Assembly: GCA_002633005.1 (NCBI GenBank)
Contig: NMRA01000094.1
Span: forward strand, 886,840-930,158
Source of the DNA: Phoronis australis
Lineage: Eukaryota > Phoronida > Phoronidae
Length of the DNA stretch: 43,319 bases
Direction of reading: 5' to 3'
Position 1 is the stretch's first letter. Each line of letters begins with the position of its first letter. The position numbers and the translations under genes were made by a program. Shown piece by piece: positions 24,901 through 36,900 of the stretch. Under the pieces are notes generated by a model. The model was not told the origin of the DNA and did not search any database. It worked only from the letters and a program-made list of their open reading frames with translations.

Positions 24901-27900
24901 TGGGAATTAGCCAACCTGAAATTGAGGCTGCAGCAAAGATGGCAAATGCTCATGATTTTGTATCAAGACTACCAAAGGTTAGTTTAACAATTGAGATGTG
25001 TGTTCAAGGAAGTGATTAGTACTAGTACATTCCTTGGTTGGAGCTGGATTTAAAACATGATGTTGTTCTTGTGAATTTGGCATTTTTATGAACTCGTGTA
25101 ACCGCTGCACATTGATGTTATCGCTGAGCGTCTGTTGTCTGCCGCTGTGATCTTCCAAAAAGATGTTTTCCTATGAAGCTGGCAGCAGATGACAAATTGT
25201 GGACCAGTACGACTATTTCTGTGCCCCCTAGTGACAATTTTAGTTTCTTTACATTTGCCTCTGTATCTTTAGAATTCCTTCATGGCATTTCAGGAAATTT
25301 GGCAAATAGGTCAAGGTGTGAGTGTATTCTGTGACATCATGTAGGCTTTTATTATTTTTTTTAGTCCACTTTTGGCGTCCTCTCTATCTGTCAAACTGCT
25401 TGAATGATCATTGTAAACATTTGCAAAAGACTGGGTGTAACTATTTTGGTGAGCCTTAATGCAAAATTTCCTTTTATGTGTCTACGTCTGCATCTCCTTA
25501 ATCCTTTGCAAGATCTTTGTGAAATTTGTCGGATGTGTTCTTCTGTAGCTGACAACACCGATGACAATGAGTTTCAGACCTATGCAATTCCCGCGTGAAT
25601 GACTGTATCGCTTAACCCTGTAAAAGATCTTTGTGTACTTTAGCAAGTGTATTTGTATGAATGTGAAAACAGACGACATTTCCTTTCAGGATAATCTAAC
25701 TATTGCTGTGTCATCAGTTGGCAATTTTATTTTTTTACGTTTGTCTTGATATCTCGAAGTTCCTTGACAGATTTTCAAGAAATTAAGCAAATATCTCTAT
25801 AAGGGTTTTTACCGTAAACGTTCGGGTTAACGCCCATGCTCAGTTAACCGCCCACCCCCTACTTTAGGTGGATTTTCGAATTAACCACCCACTGCTCGGT
25901 TAAAAGCCCCTATGCGATTTTTGAAGATTTCTGTTAAGCACCCACCTCTCGGTTAAGCGCCCATCCCCGACTTTTTAAGATTGAAGATTTAGCTCCCAGT
26001 GTTAGGAAACGCGCATTCCCGACTTTTAGATACAGATGATTATCACAACCAGCGCAACGACGCTGGGCCTCTGGGACGGCAGTTTGGTAATGTGAATTAC
26101 AATACAAGTAACAAATTATTGTCCTGGTCATGGACTTACTTCAAAATATAATACTTGAACGTTTTTGTCATTTTATTTTCTTCCCATGTTTGCAAACCCT
26201 ACCGGCGTCAATACCTCCGCTTTCAGCGATGCTGTCTGCCGCGCTGAGTTTCCGTCTGCAGTGCACTAGATAAAACATATATTTGAAATAATCGGGCCAG
26301 AGAAATGCGACAATGGTTTTGCCAACCCTCCAAATTTTCTTTAGGTGGGAAGCTCTCATATTTTGAAGAATTAATTCCCATAACTCCTGGAAAGATGTCA
26401 AATTCTCCCAATTTTGATGAATGTCATTGCTAGGTTATCGAGGATGTGTGGCGACCAAAGGGACAGTGTGTTCCTATTCAAAACAGTGCATCTGACATTA
26501 ATTAGTCTCCAACCTAGCAAGTTCTTTGTGTATCGTTATCAAATTTAGTATTTATGTAAAAAAGTCAAACTTTTCATCAGTTTTGAGACCAACAGTATTG
26601 TGAATTCTGAGTAGTCTTGCTTTACAAAGCATGGAAGTTAAAATGGTCTTCAAGCTTTTACATCTGGTTCAAACTGATGTTTCTTGTGATACATTCTGAA
26701 TCATGTGTGTCTTACTTTAAACCTTACAAGTTAAATCAGACTTAATTTTTGTAATTTACAAGCTGAAGTTATGGGCTACCCTTGTAGTTTGTTGTATGAG
26801 CTGCACACGGTGGGTACATGTCAACAATGTGCGTTGCTCATGTGTTGAAAAATTTAATGTAGCATTAGTGTTCAAAGTGAGAACAGTTGAAGTAGTGACG
26901 TTGTGAATACCTTCATTACTGTACATCAGAACATGAGACGGCAAAGTGTATCTATCCAACAGTAACAAAACAAACATTCTTTCTCTGGTGATTGTGATGA
27001 CATCATCATGGGCTGCAAATCTCTTCATGATGAGAATAAACCTATCCCTAGCTAAGTATAAGCTTGACACGCTTATTGTGCAAGTTATGTCATCATGGGC
27101 TGCAAATCTCTTCATGATGAGAATAAACCTATCCCTAGCTAAGTATAAACTTGACACGCTTATTGTGCAAGTTATGTCATCATGGGTTGCAAATCTCCTC
27201 ATGATGAGAATAAACCTATCCCTAACTAAGTATAAACTTGAGACGCTTATTGTGCAAGTTTTCTTCTACTTACTCCACTGTCTGTTCCTTCAGGGATATG
27301 AAACGTTGGTAGGGGAACGTGGTGCCCAGCTGTCTGGTGGCCAGAAACAGAGGGTAGCAATTGCCAGAGCTCTTGTACGCAACCCTAAGGTTCTGCTTCT
27401 GGATGAAGCTACGTCTGCCTTGGACAGTGAGAGTGAGAGAATGGTACAGGCAGCTCTTGATAAGGTATGTGTGTGTGAATGGGGAGGAGTTTATTGAGGC
27501 CAGGGAGGGGTAGTGAGAGAGTGGTGCAGGCAGCTCTTGATAAGGTATGTGTGTGTGTGAATGGGGAGGGGTTTATTTGGGCCAGGGAGGGGTAGTGAGA
27601 GAGTGGTGCAAGCAGCTCTTGACAAGGTGTACGTGTGTGAATGGGGAGGGGTTTATTGAGGCCGTAGGGTGGGGTGTAGTGAAAGTTTAGTGCGAGCAGT
27701 CCTTGTGTGTGTGAAAAAGGAGGGATTTATTGAGGCTTGGGGGTGGAGTATAGAGTTGTTCAGACAACCTTTGACATATTTGTGTGTTGCCTAGGGGTTT
27801 AATTATTGTGTAGCCTGGGGTAGAGGTAGAGAGAGTGTGGTGCTCAGTTATAGATGTCTAGATAGATAGTTACTGTATAATTTCTGCATTTCTGATCGAG

Positions 27901-30900
27901 GGCAGGGCTCAGTTATAAACTGCCAGAGAAACACCTACGGCATCGGCGCTTCTTATGGGGTGCAGAACTTGATAATAATGTCTTGAATGCGTAAGTTCTG
28001 TATTTCTGACGGAAGGCAGACCTCAGTTGCATACACTTTGTTATCAAATATCGTTTTGCCTAATGTTAATAATGTGTGTGTGTGTGTGTGTTGATAAAAC
28101 AGACAAACACTTCGTTGTCTTAATTCGCTCTTGTTTTTGGTGATTTAGCATCACTTCAAAAAGCATTCATGCACATCTTCCAGGCGAGCGAAGGCAGAAC
28201 CACCGTTATAATTGCACATCGCTTGTCTACCATTAAAAATGTCGACTTGATATTTGTCATCGAAGATGGTGCTGTCGTGGAGATTGGTCGTCATGACGAC
28301 CTCATGAACAACCAGGGTCCATATTACAAGCTTGTGACTTTACAGAGGATGTCTGATGCTGAAAATGCAGTAACTCCATCTGAAGGTTAGTATGTTGATA
28401 TTGTACGAGAGGTGGGTTGAATGATTAAATTGTTCGGCTTTTCAAATTGAGAAATTGAGTGACAGTCATTTGAGCCTTGTCAATGTTTTAGTCCAGTTAA
28501 GATCTTTTTTCAAATATCCCCGAAGTCCTTTTCATTTACTTTCATTTTTCAATTCAGTTCCAAACCACATTCAGGGTGGACTGCGAGTCAAAAATGGCGT
28601 GGCTGAGAGCAGTAATTTTTGATTTCTAAAATTTCTAAATGTCAATTGTTGCTTTGTCAATTCAAATCAAAGAAATCTTCCCAGCATAATTTGAATCCAT
28701 GACTCAAGATTCACTCATTAACTGAACTAGCTTCTGTATCGTTTTGCAGTTAGCACATAAAAAAGAAGCTTATGTTGTTTCCAGAGCACAGTATGCTGGA
28801 TGTAGCTCATTCCTACCAGAGACAGCCGTCCCTGAAGAGGTTGGACTCTGTCAAGAGTAAAGGAGGAAAGGATGAGGTGAGTGTGAATGGGTTTGATTAG
28901 CGTAGACTTGTTCTGTAGGAGAATGGTCTAGCCATCTTAGTTTCATTGTTCATTAAAGTGTTGTTATCAAGCTGCCTTGTCATATCCTACTGTTGGCCAT
29001 AGTTGATCCAAGTACGAATGGAAGTGTGCTGCTGGAGGCTTTGAAATATGCACTCGGTTGTATGTCATGTCCCCCTGTCAGCAAGACCATGACCAAGTTG
29101 TGATCCATGCAGGTCCATGAATACTGCACATTGTAACATGACATGCACTTTTCGTATAGTTCTTGTATAGAATACCCTCTGGGCTGACACAACATGAAAT
29201 TGGCTACCTATTATAAGTTTTATTAGTATTACATTACTATTATTACTGTTATTACTACTATTACTGCTATTACTACTATTACTACTAACTTGGTATCATT
29301 TTCATCATCGTTATTATTATTCTGAATATTTTAAAATTTATTTGAAGAGGACACAATACGTGTTTAGCAAAGTGCTAATACATCATGGTCCTCAAAGATT
29401 TTAAAATCGTCTCATTTATGGGTCAATGTTTTCATCGGGCTTTCCATAGTGGACCGCGAGTGGTGTTCCAAAGGATTTTAAAGGGTTTCCTATGTTCAAC
29501 CATAACAACATTGTAAAGAGTGGCTTGACAGCTGTGGATGCAGAGTAGGGCTACTTTTTGGAAACGAGGAGGTTGAGATTTAAAATCTTGCTTAGACATT
29601 GCACCAACTTCAAAAATTGATAATTTCTGACCTATCAACAAGCACTATATTGTTTGTAAATATAACTATATCCATCTGTAGTTTGCCAAGAAGAACTGAA
29701 TTCAGACTGCACAATTTTACTCATGACTTTCATCTAATCATGAGGATACCCACCGTCTAATCATTTTTTTTCTCTTGTTGAAAACATTCCTTGTCAAAGA
29801 ACTGAGGATTGTTCCACTATGATGTGTAAGTTCAAATTTTCGTTAACTTGAACTCTGGAGGCAGACATTTTTCGATAACTAACGATTAGTCAGCTGCGGT
29901 CACTGGGTCATTAGAATAGCTTGTAATGGACATACAAAACCCACAACAATTTATGTGGAACAGGCCCCAATATTCTTAGAAAAACACAGTGATTTAACAG
30001 ATTTGAACTAGTTTCATTGAAAGTGGATTGTATGGAACAAAAACCGCCAACGTCGAAGACAGTGTTGTTTAATATGAGCATTTTATGCAATGTATCAAAA
30101 GGGTAAATATACTGAATTCATTTATGTGCGAGCTGCAATGCAAAAAATGGTGCCTCATGAGACACGTGACTTCACGTCCATTGATAATAGGATGTCCAAT
30201 CTTTGTCTTTATTTACATGTACTTCGAACTAATGAACATTGACCAAATAGCAATTTTAATTCATATTTTATCTTAAAATATAATAGAAAGAGAAAGTGCA
30301 AGTTTTTATAGTCCGAAAGGCCGACAGTCAGCTTTTTGGACTATTGCCCATTTAAACTATCAACCTAGACCTGTCCAGGTTAGAGCAAAATAATCATGTC
30401 CTATTAGAGTGCAAAGTATTTTCTATTTCCCCAGCTGGGCATCCCATTTTTATGTATACGCATCACAGTTTTACCTGTTGTTACCACCACTATTTCAGAC
30501 AGGTTTGACCTCATAGGAACAATGATATTTTTTCAGGTTTTAAGCTGTTTAAAACACGTTACTATGCCGCCACTTTTTTAAACTATCGGATCACTCTTCT
30601 CAAAGGCGATCTTTTGCTGTTGCTCTGGCAAAATCTGTCAACCTGCCGGCAAATAAATGCATACTTTTATTTCCATCCACCACAATGTCTTTAAGAAATT
30701 GTCATTGGTAATTAAGTTGGTAGACAGAAACTGACGGCATCAGAGACATTGGTTTGCTCCTTTTGTGTGGAGCATTAGGGATGACTCCAAGGCAATAAAA
30801 CACTGGTAGAAATAAACCACACTATTGTGGACTAAAACTGGTGTGTTTTTCTATCAAACTGGCTTCCGAAATTGAATTCTCCATAAAAAATTTTGTTATT

Positions 30901-33900
30901 GTTGTTTGTTCCCAAAGAAATAAGATAAATATTAGCCAAATACGATGTCATGGTTGTGCTTACCAAGGGAAGTGTGTTTACTGTAATACTGGACACAATT
31001 GATTTATGATCTGTGAGCATCAACAAAAGATTGCAAGAATGCTTTAACAATAAAAAACTTGTTACCTGATCCTTTCGTGTGGAGTTGAAATTGTACGGTG
31101 TGCATATTTGACTATACCATAAAAATACTCGTGTTAAAGAACCATGGAAAGTAGATAGAGATACATCTATAAGTTCAATCTGGCTCATTTGATAAAATTT
31201 CATTCACACAACCCGAGAAAGAAGGCATTAAGTGTGTGAACTGTTTTCTTCCGAGTGACAAATATCATGCAAACTCATGAAATATGACGTTGCTTTCGTA
31301 AAATGTAACAATGATACATTACCTGCATGTGCATTCCACATAAATTTTAAGAATTACTTGTAACAACTTGTTACATTTTTGGAGAGGCCTAGCAACCTTA
31401 AATGTAACAGCCGTTACATTTTATGAAATTGTTACATTTTACGAAATTGTTACATCTTACAGGTGTCACTGCACATTATAACATAACCAAGTTGTGATCC
31501 ATACAGGTGCCTGAATACTGCACATTGTAACATGACCAAGTTGTGATCCATCCAGGTGCCTGAATACTGCACATTGTAACATGACCAAGTTGTGATCCAT
31601 GCAGGTACCTGAAGAAGAAGTAAAGGAAGTTGGTTACTGTCAAATCATTGCACTCAACAAACCAGAGACTGGTTACATCGTAGCTGGTTGTGTGGGATCT
31701 GCCATGCTCGGTGTTGGTATGCCACTTTTTGCCATCATTTTCAGCCAACTTGTGAAGGTAAATATTATATTTTGAATGCCTCGGCTGTTCTCTTTTACAC
31801 AAGGCATTTTCACGTGCCCAAGTATAGTATGTGCCCACGTACGGTATGTGCCCACGTACGGTATGTGCCCACGTACAGTATGTGCCCAAGTACAATATGT
31901 GCCCAAGTACAGTACGTGCCCATGTACAGTATGTGCCCAAGTACAGTATGTGCCCATGTACAGTATGTGCCCAAGTACAGTATGTGCCCAAGAACAGTAT
32001 GTGCCCAAGTACAGTATGTGCCCAAGTACAGTATGTGCCCAAGTACAGTATGTGCCCATGTACAGTATGTGCCCAAGTACAGTATGTGCCCACGTCTGGT
32101 ATGTGCCCACGTACAGTACGAGCCAAAAGCATTCTGATAAAATGATTCGGAACTTCCCGTCATCATAGCTGGGTAGATTATTCAAATTCCTCGTTAAAGT
32201 GGTACCTCATGACAGAATAAAAGAGAATTAACGGCAAAGTTTCTGCAATTAAAATTTTGCCTCCATTATGGCAATTATCATCAGTTTTTGCTGTTAACGG
32301 AATAAGTTGTCATGACATGGTACTAATAGTATTTTGTCTGCTTACATTTGTCTTGTGGCTGTGTATATGTGTTCATAATATTGTCATCATTCAGCCTGGG
32401 CCTCTTGGTGTCTGTTCAATATCTCAAAAACCACCGATCAGATTGTGATGTATAGTACAAGGGTGTATGATTTAGACAATGTATGCCTCTTTTTGAACTG
32501 CCCTGCTCCCCAGGGCCAGAGGTGTGGGGTTTTTCATTTTTTGGAGAGAACAGTTTTCTGGATCATGGGCAAATTTCAATGGAACTGGATGCAGAATTAT
32601 GTGACAGCTATTTTCTGCCATGAGTTGATTGTCACGTGAACTCGACAACTGCAGCACCTCCTAGTGGCAGTGGGCTTTTTTAGTAATTTTGGGAGAAAAG
32701 CATTTCAATGAAACATGTGTGCAGTTGTTTGGTTGTTGTACAGGTGAGTGGTTTGCGAAACGAATATGTGGCCTAGAAATTTCCCTTTTGTTAAATATTA
32801 GTTGGTAAGCTCTAGAAACCATTATGTCATTTTGCATACCGTATTCACTCTAATAAGTGCCTATGCTTCAATAAGCACCCCCCACATGTTTTCAGACTTC
32901 GCTAAAATAAGCACCCAGCCCGTGAACTTGTATACATGTGAAAAATGCCTCACCTAGAGTTCTAAGATCCTATAGTAAGGTCTTCAGTTTATCAATAATA
33001 TCCGACATTCCTGAAAAAATCATTGTGCGCCAAATTTGCAGACGTTGAGCATTGTGGCTATGTCGGTATTTAGCCGTGAAAATACACTTCGAACTTCCCA
33101 GTGCTTCAAAAAAAAACTCAAAAGTTTTGCAGATCTCAGGAGGCACGCGTCCCACTATGGTCTGGCCGTTCAGAACAAACACAGTGTACTTGTCAGTGGG
33201 AGTGAATCTCGCTCACTTGGCAAACACACTCAGACGAATTTCAAAACAAACGTCACGTGACAACAACGTGTTCGTCCAGATTTTTCTCATGTTGCAGGGT
33301 GCGATCTAATGCAGATTTGGACTTAATCTGCAGTTAATCCCGACTCCACAGGAACTTAAAAATCTTAGGGATGCTATTTGGAAAACTGAAGGAGGATTTC
33401 ATGTAATTGATGAGTCAAAATTATTTTTATACGCCCACATATTTATATGTGGACGCATTATGCCGTCATCTTCGTCCGTCCGGGCGGCGTCCATCGGGCG
33501 TCCGTCCAGCATCCGTCCAGCGTCCGTCCGGAGTCCGTCCGGAGTCCGTCCGGAGTCCGTCCGGAGTCCGTCCGGAGTCCGTCCGGTGTCGGCTGTTCTA
33601 TCTCCAAAACCGATTGACGTATGTTCACGAAATTTTGCACATGTATTCCTTTTATGGACAGGATGGCATGAGCGAACTTTTGGATGGATCCGATTACCGG
33701 TGTGCCCCCTAGTGGCAATTTTAGTTTTTTACGTTAACCTCTGTATCTTCAATGGTCCTCAACATATTTTTACAAAATATCGATATATAGGCATCTATTA
33801 GTGAGACAACAGTATCCTCCTGTTTTTGGATGGATTCGACGTAGTTTGCACCACCTAGTGGCCATTTTTGCTGTTTTCGAGTCTGTTTTTCAGTGTCCAC

Positions 33901-36900
33901 CTTCTATCGACCACACCACTCTAAGCATGATTATGAAAATTGGCATGTATGTTCTTACTATGAAGGGGACAGTTGACGATGATTTTCCGGCGACTTCAAC
34001 TACTGTGGCGCCTCCTAGTGGCATTTTTTTCCGCCTATGGCTATATCTCCTAAACCGTTTGCGGGATCTTTACTAAATTTATTAAGTGCATTTATATGAT
34101 GATGACAACGGACGACGATGACTTTCGGACAGATCTGATGACTGGTGTGCCACCTAGTGGCAACTTTATTTTTTTACGTTTACCTTTATATCATCAAAGG
34201 TCCTCAACGTATTTCCATAAAATTTGGTGTACAGGCTTCTGTTAGTGAGGTGACGCTATTTTTGCGTTTTCAGATGGATTTGACCTATTTTGCGCCACTT
34301 ATTGGCCATATTTACTGTTTTTGGCGTCCACCCCTCTATCAACCAAACGCTTTCAGGATAATTGTGAAAATTGGCGTGTATGTTTTTACTATGAAGTGGA
34401 TGGCTGACGATGATTTTCTGATGACTTCGTTTCGTGGCTATATCTCCTTAACCGTTTGCAGGATCTTTACTAAATCTAACAAGTGTGTTTATATGATGTT
34501 GACAACGCACGACGACGATTTTCCGATGGATGTGACTACTGTTGTGCCCCCTGGTGGCAATTTTAGTTTTAGGTTTACCGCGCTGTATCTTCAAGTGGCC
34601 TCAGCGGATTTTCATATTTTGAATACGGACATCTATTGGTGAGATGACCCTATCCTCCTGTTTTCAGATGGAATCAAGGTAGTTTGTGCCACCTAGTGGC
34701 CACTTTTGCTGTTTTCGAGTCTTTTTTTGGCGTCTACCCGTCTATCAACCAAATCATTGTAAGGGTGGTTTTGAAAATTGGCGTATATGTTCTCAATGTG
34801 AAGAGGACTGTTGAGAATGACAACTTTGACTACTGTGGCACCTCTCAGTGGTAGTTTTGTTTTGTTTTGTTTTGTTTTTATTAAATTTATTAATGACATG
34901 TTCCCGTTTTCGGATAGATTTTACGTTTTTGCGCCATCAAGTGGTTATTTATTATGACACAACCCTAAAAGTACACCATTTGCGATGCATTTGTGGGCGC
35001 ATTTCAACGCTTCGTGTTGCTTTTGTTATTGAAGAATTCAAGTTGCCCTATTGATGATCGATGTATCAGTTTTTGCCCTGGGACTTCCGCACAATTCCCT
35101 GAAAAATTTAACAACGAAGTTTGATAGCAATGTACCACAATTTTGTGGAAAGTCTGTCATAGGCTACAAATACGTCGCAGAGCGTAAATTTGATGAATCT
35201 TAGCTTCCAATTTCACGGAGACTGGGTTTCAACCGCCTTAGGCTACAACAAGCGCGACCCCTCCGGAAACGAATTTTTCTGTGCGCCCTGAGCTCTTATT
35301 AGGGCGAATAAGGTATATCTTATTGGTCAAATATCTCATGAAAAGAAGCAGACGACACCAACTTTTGGATGCTGTGTTCCTCTTCTACATATTCTATGTC
35401 TATGCTGAAAATTTTGAAATTTTGATTTTTTTAAAGATTTTGATTTGATGATAGTTTAAATAGTGATGTATCAACACTTACATGCCATGACTATTCTAGC
35501 ATCTCCTGCAGGTTTATTGTTGTCACCTTGTATCTTATATGAAGACGATAAGCACACCCTAGGAACATACCGCTTGCAGTCCACGTCTGTGTTTGCATCG
35601 CTCTTGTATTTTGATGATATTTATGTATAGGGTTGTGTCAGTCTGCAGTCATTGGTTTCTATCCATTGTCAACTGATCCAGTATTATAGGAAGGGCTACT
35701 CACTCTTCCTTTTTCAAGAACATATCAAATCATGACATGTCAGACCAAGGTGCATTTTGTCACTGCGGCAATGGTTGAAAACGCACAGCAACTGACCTAT
35801 CGCAAGCTCCGCCCCTTGCAAAAGGTCAACAAACAAAAAATAAGTTTTACCCGACAACGTGTTGTTTGACGGGTAAAATGGCGGCTTGAAAATGAAGGTG
35901 TGTTAAGAATGCTGTGTTTTGATTGGTCAGTTGAGCCGTCACTCGAAATCAAATAGATACCGGAGTTGTATTCACTAGAGCTTCTTCTGAGACTTACATT
36001 ATCCCTGTGTAAGCACTTGCATAACACTTGTATTAGCAGTATTACCTTCATTAAACATGCAAAGTTGGTATTAAAGTCACTTGGTCCTATTGATGCCATA
36101 TTACATCATTTTGCTGAGACCCTACTCAGGCATATTGGTTGTTCCCTTGCTGTTTACTGAAAGAGGAGAGACATGCCTATTTGTAATTAGTACAATTTTT
36201 AAGTTGTATTAAAATACTACCTGTTCTTCTTTGCCTATTGAATTATGTCTATATTTACCTGTCCAGGTGTTCAGTGAACCCAAAGAGGAGTTGCAGAAAG
36301 ATGCTGTCTTCTGGAGTCTCATGTTCCTGGTCCTGGGTGTTGAGCAGGCCATAGGACAGTTCCTCCAGGTAACTAGATAGCTGTTGAGTCCACTTTCTTT
36401 TGACTTTCATGCAAAAGAGATTCAGCTGCAAGACTGTTCTCGGGTGGGAAGTATTTACTTGCTTTCTGTTAATATCATGTAAAGCTATATTATGATTACT
36501 TGTGAAGGCTAATGTTCTGTCTCAGACTGATATATATGTGAAAAATGTAACATTGTAACATTGTCTACTCTACAATTTATATAAACATCTCATTTTGAAG
36601 ATGTTACGTCTGCTTTTATTGTGAGGAAAACAACAGATTTTGCTGTTTTATACTCTTGTCAAAGATCTATAGTTTCAAGATCCTACCAAAAATAACCACA
36701 AACGACATTGTTTTTGGTTGTCAAACTACATGTGTCCTTTGTATACTGCCCCAAAAGTTGAAACCTTTGGCACTAAAGTTTTAAATCTGATTCTGAATTA
36801 AGAACTCAGGTCTTCCAAACTCAATTTGTCTGACTAATTAGTGATAGCATAAATGTGATGAGAACATGTTTTCATTTTATACTTAACTACAGTTTTAGTG

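Larger units (their letters stand above)
28877..31604 (+). other. Intron 15
   Basis: Contains a remote copy of the exon 16 acceptor repeat (29087-29141), an ATT/ACT trinucleotide tract (29212-29290) and, at its 3' end, the 49-bp array. The remainder shows nothing recognisable; no exon was supported despite its length. Confidence 0.5.

Noticed and set aside
31476-32185. Open frames of 100-218 codons on both strands
   Set aside because: They are translations of the 17-bp minisatellite (51 bp, three units, restores frame), present in several frames at once.
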